Notes: a model not told the origin generated them from the letters alone. Positions 54,805-63,780 are shown, counted from the stretch's first letter. The stretch: 64,000 bases of DNA from Sinohyriopsis cumingii (GCA_028554795.2 CM068830.1:45522227-45586226); one strand, 5' to 3'. Numbers and translations: made by a program.

Positions 54805-55441
54805 CTGGAACGCGTCGCCACTGATTGTCTTTACGTTTTATCAGTTTGAGGACAGGCATGACACGTCGTGCAGGGGTACGCAACGGACTAAATCGAGCCA
54901 GTTCTTGCTTGAACAAATCCAGTAAACTTTGTAACATGCCCGATCTTTCTTGGACTTTGATTTTGGGAGAAGGTACTTTGTGAGCAGCAGCCACTGCCAC
55001 TAAATTGGAGGGTCCTGCCACTGGGGAAGTTCTTTTGGGGGTCATCAACGGAGATGTTCTTGGTGTGATCAACGTCTCCAAGTACTCTTCAGTTCTGGGT
55101 GTCATCAACGGAGAAGTGGATGAACGTGAGGATGCCGGACACGCAGTCACTGCCGTGGCAGGTCGTGGTTTGCGAGTGTAAGGTTGCGTCCTGGCCGAAG
55201 TGCCTCTCTTGCGACTAGTTTTCTTCTGTGGACTTTTCTTTTTCTGGGGACTTTTTCTCTGTTTCTTTTTCTGGGGGCTTCTTTTCTTTTTCCGGGGTGG
55301 TGGTGTCTGGTAAGAGGAGGGTCCTGCCACTGGAGAAGTTATTCTTCTTGGGGACCTGGTCTTTTTCTTTTTCTTCTTGGGGCTTCGTTGGACTTTTGTC
55401 TTGGGGATAACTTTGGGGGCATTAGGATCCCATCTTAAGAG
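54800..55441 (-). CDS. Histone H1-like SPKK-repeat open frame lacking its own ATG
   Basis: The frame is open from the TGA that ends the next gene (55442-55444) to 54800, but has no ATG near its start; the first plausible initiator is a GTG at 55330. It is Lys/Pro-rich with SPKK, SPRR and repeated SPQKKK motifs, as in the minor-groove-binding tails of histone H1 and sea-urchin sperm histones, plus TPRT/SPLMTP repeats. The C-terminus is helical and basic (LQSLLDLFKQELARF). It is in phase with the gene before it, so the two may be one protein, by readthrough of TGA or before a CGA-to-TGA mutation. A separate TATA box is not seen. Confidence 0.6.
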   Translation of the reverse strand, partial: LLRWDPNAPKVIPKTKVQRSPKKKKKKTRSPRRITSPVAGPSSYQTPPPRKKKRSPQKKKQRKSPQKKKSPQKKTSRKRGTSARTQPYTRKPRPATAVTACPASSRSSTSPLMTPRTEEYLETLITPRTSPLMTPKRTSPVAGPSNLVAVAAAHKVPSPKIKVQERSGMLQSLLDLFKQELARFSPLRTPARRVMPVLKLIKRKDNQWRRVPV

Positions 55442-55756
55442 TCAGCGAATGATGACCCCTCCTAGAGTACCGCTCCCTCCAGGTTTCAAAATGATTTGTT
55501 TTTTGGTTTGAGTGTCGATGCGGGGATCGGCCAGTTGGACCAAAGCGACTTTGTTTCGATCGAAAAAGCGTTGGGTTTGATGAGGAATCTGAATGATTCC
55601 TTGGAGTAATTGACGTGCCGTCACCGTGAACCATCGTAAGACTTCTTTGAGACTAGCTTCTAAGACACGGGCTCGTGTTTGTGGATCTTTTTCTCGACTG
55701 ATGCCATACAAGGCACGAATCAATTTGACGGGAAGATGCGACTGAAGGGACGTCAT
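55442..55756 (-). CDS. Polinton-conserved protein, relative of 54094-54504
   Basis: 104 residues, ATG at 55756. LIRALYGISREKDPQTRARV, then LRWFTVTARQLLQGIIQIPH and KKQIILKPGGSGTLGG align loosely in order with the LSVLSK...LNVLKG...LVQRGG protein, suggesting old duplication. Stop is TGA, followed by a long open frame in the same phase. TATAAAAA lies 39 nt before the ATG. Function unknown. Confidence 0.7.
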   Translation of the reverse strand: MTSLQSHLPVKLIRALYGISREKDPQTRARVLEASLKEVLRWFTVTARQLLQGIIQIPHQTQRFFDRNKVALVQLADPRIDTQTKKQIILKPGGSGTLGGVIIR

Positions 55757-55794
55757 GTTCACACTGTGTGAGACAGACGAAAAAGGGTCTGAGG

Positions 55795-55802
55795 TTTTTA
55801 TA
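55795..55802 (-). promoter_or_regulatory. TATA box
   Basis: TATAAAAA on the minus strand, 39 nt before the ATG at 55756. Confidence 0.6.
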
Positions 55803-55810
55803 GATTTTTT

Positions 55811-56554
55811 TCATGGGGAGTGAAATGAAGTCGAGGACGGAGACGTGTACAGGACAGGCCCTCCGTCTTGGCACCAGTGGTGAAACAAGTGGGTACGAAA
55901 TCGCAAATCCTCGGGGGTCGTAGGTTTCAAATCGACGAGTAAATAGGCGTGTGGCGTTTGAGTGGCATCGTCGTACGCCTGAGTCAGCCAAGGCGTTCCT
56001 AACTGTTTGGCTAAGACTTGCACTTGCGATTTATCTCGAGGGCTTTTAAACAAGACCACGTAATGCGCATTGAGACTGATGGTGCGATGGGCTTTACTTT
56101 GTTGAAACAAATTGTGGGTGATGTAAACGACACTGGCATTACGGTGATGCCCTTTGCGCGTGAACCACAGTTTAATTTCTTCTTCGTCTTCTCCTAACAT
56201 GTCGTCGAAAATGACCAAATGGGTTTGACGGGAGTCAGAGACGATGCCGTCGTCTTCTTTAGGAATGCCTTCCACAAACACGATGGAATCGCCTTGACTT
56301 TCTCGCAAGAGGCTGTACGCCGATTGCCACTCTTTGTAACACCACACGATCCGTTGAGGGGGCCGATCGATCAAATGATGTTTATGTTCGATCAAACGTT
56401 TGACGAATTCGGTTTTGCCTGAACCGCTAGGTCCAGCAATGAGCATGTTAAAGGGATGGCGAAGATACAAAGCCTCCCAACTGGCACGATCTAAGTGTTC
56501 GTCGATGACTTTGACAGTAGAGGAAGAGGGAGCAGAGACAGTAGAGGTAGCCAT
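55811..56554 (-). CDS. ATP: FtsK/HerA-type genome-packaging ATPase
   Basis: 247 residues, ATG at 56554. Walker A is GPSGSGKT at 41-48, Walker B is HLVIFDDM with Asp117-Asp118, and a sensor-like SVVYITHNLFQQ lies at 141-151. This is the A32/FtsK-HerA packaging ATPase shared by Polintons, virophages and large DNA viruses; it pumps DNA into preformed capsids. The frame is intact and TATATAAA lies 47 nt upstream. Confidence 0.93.
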   Translation of the reverse strand: MATSTVSAPSSSTVKVIDEHLDRASWEALYLRHPFNMLIAGPSGSGKTEFVKRLIEHKHHLIDRPPQRIVWCYKEWQSAYSLLRESQGDSIVFVEGIPKEDDGIVSDSRQTHLVIFDDMLGEDEEEIKLWFTRKGHHRNASVVYITHNLFQQSKAHRTISLNAHYVVLFKSPRDKSQVQVLAKQLGTPWLTQAYDDATQTPHAYLLVDLKPTTPEDLRFRTHLFHHWCQDGGPVLYTSPSSTSFHSP

Positions 56555-56600
56555 GGTGTGAGAAATGTCACTTGTGACACGAAAACAAACAAGACAAGAG

Positions 56601-56608
56601 TTTATATA
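56601..56608 (-). promoter_or_regulatory. TATA box of the ATPase gene
   Basis: TATATAAA on the minus strand, 47 nt before the ATG at 56554. Confidence 0.6.
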
Positions 56609-56624
56609 CTTTTTTCAGAACACG

Positions 56625-56630
56625 TTTATT
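56625..56630 (-). terminator. Polyadenylation signal
   Basis: AATAAA on the minus strand, 13 nt after the stop of the small membrane-protein gene at 56643. Confidence 0.6.
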
Positions 56631-56642
56631 GAATGTTTTTTT

Positions 56643-56990
56643 TCAAACATGAATACGAAAGACAAAAATACATAAAAGCCAAAGGCTTAAGTACAAGGAT
56701 AAAAGGCACATGATAACTATGAATGTGGAATAAACACAAGTGTCTGTACAACAACCACATGTTTTGGGTAATGTTCTAACCAGTTCAACAGGGGGTAAGG
56801 TCACACAAGTGTCCTCCCGAAAGGGTCTTTCAGGCCTGTCCACGACAGTCCCGTCCTGGGTGACGGGTTCTTCTGGCACCGTCACTAACACGGGTTGAAA
56901 AGTAACTTTTTTCCTTGAACAACTCTCGTGCATACTGGGCCACTTCTTGGGTCCAAGCCTCAAAACCCCATTCTTTCCAGGCACGGACAT
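56643..56990 (-). CDS. Small tail-anchored membrane protein, unknown
   Basis: 115 residues from the ATG at 56990. Pro/Val-rich middle, then a Cys cluster (KTCGCCTDTC) before a strong membrane segment (about 88-111) at the C-terminus. It overlaps the preceding gene in another frame. The part before a run of six A (56907-56912) looks less protein-like than the part after, so the true product may be the C-terminal part of a longer protein joined by a frame change. No known family. Confidence 0.55.
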   Translation of the reverse strand: MSVPGKNGVLRLGPKKWPSMHESCSRKKVTFQPVLVTVPEEPVTQDGTVVDRPERPFREDTCVTLPPVELVRTLPKTCGCCTDTCVYSTFIVIMCLLSLYLSLWLLCIFVFRIHV

Positions 56991-57153
56991 CTGTCCAATG
57001 GGGATGTAAGTCACAAGCTACACACACATCGTCATACACGTCTTGGGTAGCTAAAAGTTGACGAATCTTTTTTTCCTGTTGTGGTCGAGAAGTATCCAGA
57101 TGAAAACGCAAGGCTTTGAGCAAAAGGAGTTTTTCGTGACCATTTAAGGCCAT
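56830..57153 (-). CDS. Unknown Polinton protein overlapping the membrane protein
   Basis: 107 residues from the ATG at 57153. Helical start (LNGHEKLLLLKALRFHLDTS), then VYDDVCVACDLHPHW. The composition is normal until the A6 run at 56907-56912, after which the residues look random up to the stop at 56830. Beyond that run the other frame looks coding, so a one-base slip or lesion is likely. I do not recognise it. Confidence 0.5.
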   Translation of the reverse strand: MALNGHEKLLLLKALRFHLDTSRPQQEKKIRQLLATQDVYDDVCVACDLHPHWTDVRAWKEWGFEAWTQEVAQYARELFKEKSYFSTRVSDGARRTRHPGRDCRGQA

Positions 57154-57368
57154 GGAGGTGGTAAGTACTGATCGTAAAGAGTCCACAAAGAATCGGCTGG
57201 TAAACGAAATCCCAGAAAACAAGTCACTAAGACACACACCACTTGTCGTCCCAAATTGAATGGATACAATTCTTGTAATAATCGATGGTAATGATCCACG
57301 GTTTGAATATGGTCATTGAGTTCCTTCCACGGAATCTGTTGGATTACATGCGACATAAGTCGTGGCAT
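57144..57368 (-). CDS. Small unknown protein
   Basis: 74 residues, ATG at 57368, stop overlapping the next gene's start by about 10 nt. Sequence includes IPWKELNDHIQTVDHYHRLL and a hydrophobic VVCVLVTCFLGF. A TATAAAAA at 57378-57385 is very close to the ATG. No known domain. Confidence 0.5.
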   Translation of the reverse strand: MPRLMSHVIQQIPWKELNDHIQTVDHYHRLLQELYPFNLGRQVVCVLVTCFLGFRLPADSLWTLYDQYLPPPWP

Positions 57369-57831
57369 AGCAGCCTGTTTTTATAGTCTCTTTGTTTCGA
57401 AAAGAATACACGTACTTTCTAGCCAGTGATCTTCGTTCTCCAGTTGGGAATGTAAATCTTGCATACTGTAACCGAAACTTCAGAGTTCGTTTAGAAGTTT
57501 CCTCTTCCGCTAAGTAGATTCCACGTAACAAATGTTGGTAATCCTTTACCTCGTCTTCCTCAATGGGTTGCTCTAGGTGAATCTCGAAGTAACCAAAATG
57601 ATCAACACGTGAATCATCGGGGGCCTGGAAGTATTGAACAAGGTCTGACCACTGAAACAATTTCTGACGAATCAGTTCTCTTATACCATTCAGGTACCAG
57701 TGGTTAAAAATCTGGTGACGTAACGGATGCAGTTGTTCTTTACGTTTCACTTGTATTTTCACCAGCTCTCGGTAAATGCGTTCTCTCAACTCCACAGGTA
57801 AAGGACGAATGTTCTCTAGCAAAGTAGCCAT
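57313..57831 (-). CDS. F-box-like protein, tandem paralogue 1
   Basis: 172 residues, ATG at 57831. The first 47 residues (ENIRPLPVELRERIYRELVK, then RKEQLHPLRH) are nearly identical to the next gene; the rest has diverged. The LPxELRxRIYxEL pattern resembles F-box-like N-termini, which bind SKP1 in ubiquitin ligases, but this is a motif-level guess. The last 20 residues overlap the next gene down. It may recruit host ubiquitin ligases. Confidence 0.65.
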   Translation of the reverse strand: MATLLENIRPLPVELRERIYRELVKIQVKRKEQLHPLRHQIFNHWYLNGIRELIRQKLFQWSDLVQYFQAPDDSRVDHFGYFEIHLEQPIEEDEVKDYQHLLRGIYLAEEETSKRTLKFRLQYARFTFPTGERRSLARKYVYSFRNKETIKTGCYATTYVACNPTDSVEGTQ

Positions 57832-57843
57832 GAATAGGTCATA

Positions 57844-58299
57844 CTAAATCCTCTTTGGTCTGACACAAGAAATGTACTCTTTGCACAAACATGGTTTCAC
57901 TTCAGTGTCGAATTTAAATCGTTGAGTCACTAATCTACACATTACAATTCGTTCAGAAGTTTCCTCTTTCACTAAGTTGACATTGTGTTCAAGATGTTGG
58001 TAATTCGTTAACTCTTCCTCTGGAATTCGATGCAGTACGTTTACAATGATGTAACTACAATCGTCCATACCAAACCAATCCTTTTTAAAACTAGAGGATC
58101 GTTGATCAATGTCTGTCCGATGGAACACTTTCAATTGAATCAATCCTTGTATAGCCTTCAGGTACCAGTGGTTCAAACACCGGTGACGTAACGGATGCAA
58201 TTGTTCTTTACGTTTCACTTGTATTTTGACTAGTTCTCGATAAATGCGTTCTCTCAACTCCACAGGCAAAGCACGAATGTTCTCTTGTAAAGTATCCAT
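57844..58299 (-). CDS. F-box-like protein, tandem paralogue 2
   Basis: 151 residues, ATG at 58299. Same N-terminus as its neighbour (ENIRALPVELRERIYRELVK) and a common layout, including a DYQHL/NYQHL and EETSxR segment in the C-terminal half. The two arose by local duplication inside the element. No TATA box is clear. Confidence 0.65.
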   Translation of the reverse strand: MDTLQENIRALPVELRERIYRELVKIQVKRKEQLHPLRHRCLNHWYLKAIQGLIQLKVFHRTDIDQRSSSFKKDWFGMDDCSYIIVNVLHRIPEEELTNYQHLEHNVNLVKEETSERIVMCRLVTQRFKFDTEVKPCLCKEYISCVRPKRI

Positions 58300-58327
58300 G
58301 AACAGATTATTATGGTAAGAAGTTACT

Positions 58328-59072
58328 TCAATGTCTCGGTCCCACTAAAGGTAAGTAATGACAATTCGGTGACCATCGAGCATGTTCAACGTAGGCCGAA
58401 TCTTGCGGTTCCCAGTGGTGAAGTGACACACCGCAACTGAAGCACTTGACTTTATCTCCTTCGCCCAAGTAGAAAAATCCGGCTCTGGCTAATTCTTCGG
58501 GGGTCGGTCCTCCCAGATACTTTGGCCATTTTCCTTTGAACGATTGAAGACGATTTTCAAAGTCGCAGTATTCCGACAAACGCACAGGGAACGAATATTC
58601 GTTTTTCACAGGTTCGTTTCGATAAGGGTTGGGTGACAGGAACAGGAGTTTGCTCAGGGCTGGATGACATCCGTAGGGGGGGTAGACGTGAAGGTGAACA
58701 TTCCCCTTTAAAACGAAACCCAGTAAAATGTCCAAGAGGACGAGCAGCATCGCTTTCGCACCCCACAGGTTTGACACGCACAGCATCACTTTCCATGATA
58801 GGGGTAGGGGCACTAAAGTTCCCATGATGCTTTACGGCATCGCTCAGGTCACAACGTACAGCATCGGTCCCATTGCAAGGCTCACAATCGCACTCGTCTG
58901 CAAACTCCGTTACGCAATTACAATGGTAACCACATGGACAATCGCAGTTTCCTTCCGGACATTTTCCGTCGCAATGCCTGGGTCTTATCCATCCAGTATT
59001 AGTCACACTAGAGAAAGATACAGCTTTTTTACAATCCCCAAACTGGAACGATGTCTCTTTCAAAGTATTCAT
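58328..59072 (-). CDS. BIR-domain (IAP-like) gene with Cys-rich N-terminus, frame-shifted
   Basis: Two overlapping frames seem to form one gene. The upstream frame (ATG at 59072, to 58557) has a metallothionein-like Cys cluster (CDGKCPEGNCDCPCGYHCNC, then CDCEPCNG). The downstream frame (stop at 58328) has a complete BIR domain at about 58355-58573: zinc ligands C128, C131, H148 and C155 counted from its ATG at 58825 (CFSC, EHARWSPNC). The switch lies between about 58573 and 58640. There is no RING. BIR proteins in insect viruses block caspases or immune signalling, and the same is plausible here. Either a frameshift lesion or an unseen intron explains the break; the BIR frame alone could also be used. 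Confidence 0.7.
58686..58706 (-). promoter_or_regulatory. Partial match to the gene 1-3 promoter motif
   Basis: GGGGAATGTTCACCTTCACG on the minus strand differs from the shared motif at a few positions. It lies within the Cys-rich part of the IAP-like gene, with no TATA box at the expected place. Confidence 0.3.
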
Positions 59073-59117
59073 CTTGTTCGCTCGGTCTTGGTAGTCCCAA
59101 TGAACTATCGATCTTGC

Positions 59118-62100
59118 CTAGGGTTCCTTTTTTATATACAGACCAATACCGACGTGACCGTACGGTAAGGTGAAATGATTGGGAAGTCTCACTCGCTTCT
59201 GGTACACGATTTGATAGACTTTTTCCAAGGGTCGACTGACGATGTGGTGAGTGGGTAAACGTACAATCTTGTTCGATTGGTAAGTGGTCACTTTAAAGTT
59301 TCCATCCTCTCCCGATTGCAAGGCTTCTTTCAATACCCCAAAGTTGACCACACGACTGGTACGATAATTCAGAGTCAGTCCTTTCACTTTGCACGTCGTG
59401 TGCACTTCTCCTTGTTTGTCACGGTATTCGTAGCCGTAATTTTTGGGACCGCCACTGACGAAACTTAGAATCTTGTCGTCGGGATGCTCGTCTGTCCAGG
59501 CTCCTAAACGGTCTCCTTCGATGCTAGGGTGATGTTGAATCGGGTGATGGATGTAAATGCAACTGTCCGTGTCAAAGTACAGGACGCGTTCTTCTAACAG
59601 TTCTAAAGCTTCGTACAATTTTAAGCGAGCATGGGCTGTCACGTAAGCCGCAATGATGACATTTCCAAAAGGGTCGTCTTGTACAAAGTCCAGATCTTCT
59701 TCGTAATTGACCAAGATCAAATTCTCTCGAACGACGTCCACGTGTTTCATGTATTTGGTTTTGTCGTGAATCATCTGGAAGTAGCGGGAAGGTTCTGTCA
59801 AATATTCCGTCTTGGGTAAACACGGTCGTTGTGCCATTTTACCCCACAAGCAATTTAACATCACTTTGGCAAACGATCGCCTGCCTTCGTTTTTCTCGAT
59901 GTGGTCTAAAGTGATGCCTTCTTGTTCGTAGTATTTCTCTTTGAATTGTATTTGGTCTTCGGGAGTGTGACACCAGGAAGGATAGCCGCTGGCTTCTTGC
60001 TTCAGTTTCAAAAAGGCATCCACGTAGTCTGCGAAAATGCCTTTCTGCGTGGGGTCACCCTTGCAGTACTGTTGTGTCTTGGGAAAGTGGCAAATTTCGT
60101 ACACTTCTAACAGTTGGTATCCCATGCCCAGAGCTTTGAACAATTCTACGCTGACCCAAGTTCCCGTCAAGGCCCGTTCTTCCTGGCTGTGATGGCAAGG
60201 TTGGTCTTGGTTGCACGTTTCGGCACAAGTACGGCACAAGGGAAACATCAGTTTGCCTTGACAATGGTGAGGTAAGATGGGATGGTATAGGTTCGTGGGA
60301 GGCAAAACTTTGCACTTGATCAAGCCTTCGTATTGTCGAATGTTTTTCAGGTCGATGTGTTCCGTCAGCAATTGCGGGTGCCCTACAGGAAAGCGACAAT
60401 ATTTGCACACGTAGGGATACAGCGAACACACGTCCAAGTATTTGATTTCTTCTCCTTTCTCTTCGTCGGCTTGGTACAGCAAACAGGTGGCATTGGTCCT
60501 TCCTCCGTACAAACTATCCCTCGGGTTCAGCGGGTCCATGAACTGGTAACTTTCCACGAGGCGTTTAAACTCGGGATCGGTTTTCATACGGTGATCGTAC
60601 TCGTGTTCCCACATTTCCACCACTTGGTATCCTTGCTGTTCTAACTTTAGGCGTCGCTGACAAGTGTCCTGGTACAAGTCTTCCATGGTTCGTTGCAAAA
60701 ACTGATTTTTAGTGCCACGGTCAGGATAACAGACGGGACATCCGTGAAATAAGCAACCGTTAAACTCGTACACGATCTTGGGGTTTTCTAAGTCCCAGCC
60801 ATCGACCGAATACGTTCCGATGGTCTTTTCGCCTCCTCCGTTGCGGGCATGCTGAATCCACTTGTCTTCCTTGTAGCACAAGTAATGTAACCAGCGTAGG
60901 GCTTTGACCGAGTATTGACGTTTGACAAAGTGGGTCGTTTGAGGGCTGATGACAGCCACGGTCTTTTCAGGCATGAATCGTTGTCGATACACTAAGGAAC
61001 ACGCTTTGGCAATGGTGCAAGCTTCTTTCAAAGGATCGACCCCTCCGTGTTCCATGAACAGTTCTCGAAATTTTCCACAGCAACGCCGTAAAATGTCCAC
61101 GTCGGAACGACAATACTTTAGCATTTCTTCCTGAAAGTCGAAAGGGTCCGAGGCGTGAGCCTGGTACCAAGCGTAGAAAGCTTCTCGTTGTTCGGTACGC
61201 ATGTTGTCGGGGTCGTAATAGTGAGCCTCTGGTAAATGGGGTAGAACGACATGTTGATTGGCTTCCGTATTGAAAAAGTGTGGAAAGTACCCTTTAGCCA
61301 TTTCTGTCATTCCAAACGTTTTAGGCATTCGACTCAAAGGCATGGCCAAATAGCTCATCGAATCTTTAAACTGTACTTGTCCCACTTGCATGAAAATGAT
61401 TTTGGCTCCGTTCAAAGTCACTTTAGGACGCTCGGTGCCTTGTTCCGTATAGTATCTGAGAAGAAACTGTCCATCGTATCCGGAGAAATTGTGAGCCATC
61501 ACTGTGGCATGGCGATGACAACCTCGGTAACGTTCGATGTCCTCTTTGCTCCATGTCTTGTCGACGGGGTCTAAGACCCATTGGGCAAAATCGGCTAACG
61601 TGTTTGGTCCCCGAAAGATTTTTTCACGCCCTCCGGGAATCTTGCTGCAGTGAGGGCAATGACTGAAGATAGGTTCTTGAATGCACTTCTCGCACGCTCG
61701 ATGAGCCACACAGAAATTAGGAATGTGAATGCCGGTTTCTTGCATTTTATTCGAAATCGAAAAAGATGAAATTGCCTTTCTTCTTGTGACCGTCCTCTTT
61801 CTCTGGTGGGGGTTGGTATTTTTGCACGTAACATTGGTGTTCCAAGTCCACGATGTGGTGACAAATGTGACATTTTTTCTTTCCTGAACATACGTGTGCC
61901 TTGGTATTATTGGTACGTATGACTTGTTCACACGTAGAGCACAATCTCAGCAGTTGACAAGCGCATTTCTTCTGTGAACCTTGCGTTTTCAGATGTTGTT
62001 GGTAACAGGTAGGGCTGACAAACGTGCGCAGACAAGTTGAACAAGGCACTGGTTCTTCGCTCAGACAGGGTGAAGAGGCCAAACATCCTGTGCATTTCAA

Positions 62101-63171
62101 TCCACAATGCTTGTGTTGCTCTCGATTGTTATAACCATGATCACATTTCTCACAGTAATAACCGTATTTCAGGAATCCGGTGATACTGGTAATGGTATCG
62201 AAATGTTCATCGTGATGATAAAGATGAATGTATTTTCCGTCCTTAAAGTCTTGGCCTCGAAACAACAGAGGTCCGCGTACTTCTTGAGGGTGCACTTTCA
62301 AGGTGTAGCGTGGAGCTAGGGTATCTTGCAATTTTTGCATCTCAGGAATGCCACAGAGTGTGTCTTTGGACAGTCCGGCTTGTTGTAACAGGAGTTCTGC
62401 TTCATTTTGTTGTTTGGCTCGATCGGATCGTTGAATAGTTTTCCAGGTTCTTTTCCATTCTACCGTGTCGTTCTTGTTGGCATAGGTTCGTCCCACCACG
62501 ATGGCACGGGCTAAACACATCTGGTCATGAGAGTTGTTAATTCGGACGAGACTCTTTTTGGTGTTGCGAAGGTCGTCCACCAATAACATCTTTTTGCGTC
62601 CTGTCCCTTGAGGAGGAGAGACGTGGGTCATGTCCAGTGTGGCTTTACCATCGGTGATGTCAAACTGATCATTAGATTGTTGTACGTGTTGAATCTTGTC
62701 CATGACTTTGGAAGCAGTCAATTCTGCAGGGGTGCTAAACTCGATCCAAACAGGGGATTTCAAACCGTCGTGTTGTATGGAAAGTCTCAAACGATCGTCT
62801 TCTTTGGGTTGACATTGTCGCTTGAGTGCAGTGAGCAAAGAATCCCACACCTCGGTGATGAACACTTCTGCTTTCTCTAACGGCACTTCAGCCTTGAAAT
62901 CTTTAAACTTCACCGTGTATTTGTAAGCCGTGGTTCTAAATTTTCTAGAGGAGCGCTTTTCCGTCTCTCAAATGGAATAGTACTTTTCAGGGTTGACAAA
63001 GGGTGGTGAACTTGGTTTAGAGGGTTCGGATTCTGGTTCACTCATGTCCTCTTCAAAATCACTGGCATGAATTTGTGCCAAGATTTCAGCCCTGGTACGA
63101 GGCGATAGATCACGTTTCTGCCTCTTACTTTCTTCTTCTTCTTTCTTCTCGAATGAATGGGATCGTTTCAT
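59118..63171 (-). pseudogene. POLB: Protein-primed DNA polymerase B, interrupted
   Basis: The coding frame starts at ATG 63171, meets an in-frame TGA at 62968-62970, continues to 61747, and then needs a one-base shift to continue to 59118. The N-terminus is charged and then Cys-rich with zinc-ribbon-like pairs (CEKCDHGYNNREQHKHC). Exo I is FFDFE at the end of the first part. In the second part (residues counted from 61931): Exo II NFSGYDGQF (Asn148), Exo III YCRSD (Tyr273, Asp277), Pol A DVCSLYP (Asp500), Pol B KVMLNCLWG (Lys689, Gly697), the Pol C box YFDTDS (Asp787, Asp789) and GGPKNYGY. All catalytic residues survive. This replicates the element from protein-primed ends. The lesions imply a recently dead gene or assembly errors. 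Confidence 0.9.
59131..59138 (-). promoter_or_regulatory. TATA box of the IAP-like gene
   Basis: TATATAAA on the minus strand inside the polymerase C-terminus, 59 nt before the ATG at 59072. It supports that ATG as the real start. Confidence 0.55.
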
Positions 63172-63218
63172 CTTGAAAGCAAAAAGTCAAATGACTCAAG
63201 TTCAAACACCATAAACTA

Positions 63219-63225
63219 CTTTATA
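63219..63225 (-). promoter_or_regulatory. TATA box of the polymerase gene
   Basis: TATAAAG on the minus strand, 48 nt before the ATG at 63171. Together with the plus-strand box at 63243 it makes a compact divergent promoter. Confidence 0.6.
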
Positions 63226-63242
63226 GTCATAGCAGACCAGCG

Positions 63243-63252
63243 TATATAAAAG
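63243..63252 (+). promoter_or_regulatory. TATA box of the zinc-knuckle gene
   Basis: TATATAAAAG, 54 nt before the ATG at 63306. Confidence 0.65.
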
Positions 63253-63305
63253 GGTGTGTGTCTTGTCCTTTCACTATTCATTTCACTCTCAAGCCGAGCA
63301 CAACG

Positions 63306-63780
63306 ATGGAAGAGACTGACCAGATGGAACGTTTCGTCAGAGCTTTGCGAGGGGTCATTAGAAAATTCTCTTCAGACCAGCCTACGGACTACTCTCCTTC
63401 CTTTAGAGATAAAAGTCAAGATACTTGCTATATCTGTCAGAAGAAAGGGCATTGGTCTTCAGAGTGTCCAGACCGTCAAAAAAGAAAAAAAAACAGGGGA
63501 TAAAAAAGACAAAAGTCAAGATACCTGTTATTATTGTAAAGAAAAAGGACATTGGTCTCCAGATTGCCCAAAAAAGAAACAAGAGGAGTCAGAAGAAAAG
63601 AGGAATTCTTCAGAAGAAGAGAGGGATTCTTCAGAGGAAGAGAGGGATTCTTCTGAGGAAGAAAGAAGACAGGTGAAGAAAAAGAAACAGGAGAAAAAAA
63701 GAAGAAGGGAAGAAAGCGAGGAGGAAGAAGAAGAGGAAAAGAGTGTGACGGTGAAGAAATTCAAAAAACAGAGAGACTAA
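63306..63780 (+). pseudogene. Double CCHC zinc-knuckle protein with acidic-basic tail, frame-shifted
   Basis: From ATG 63306 one frame has a knuckle CYICQKKGHWSSEC (C41, C44, H49, C54) and stops at 63503. A second frame, ending at 63780, begins with a near duplicate (KSQDTCYYCKEKGHWSPDC), then SSEEERD repeats and a mixed Lys/Glu tail. The switch lies at a run of nine A (63485-63493), where a one-base indel or polymerase slippage is likely. CCHC knuckles bind single-stranded nucleic acid. It is the only clear plus-strand gene of the element. Confidence 0.75.

Noticed and set aside
61738..61764. Programmed ribosomal frameshift in the polymerase gene
   Set aside because: No canonical X-XXY-YYZ heptamer in the zero frame and a stop immediately after FDFE; a lesion or sequence error is simpler.
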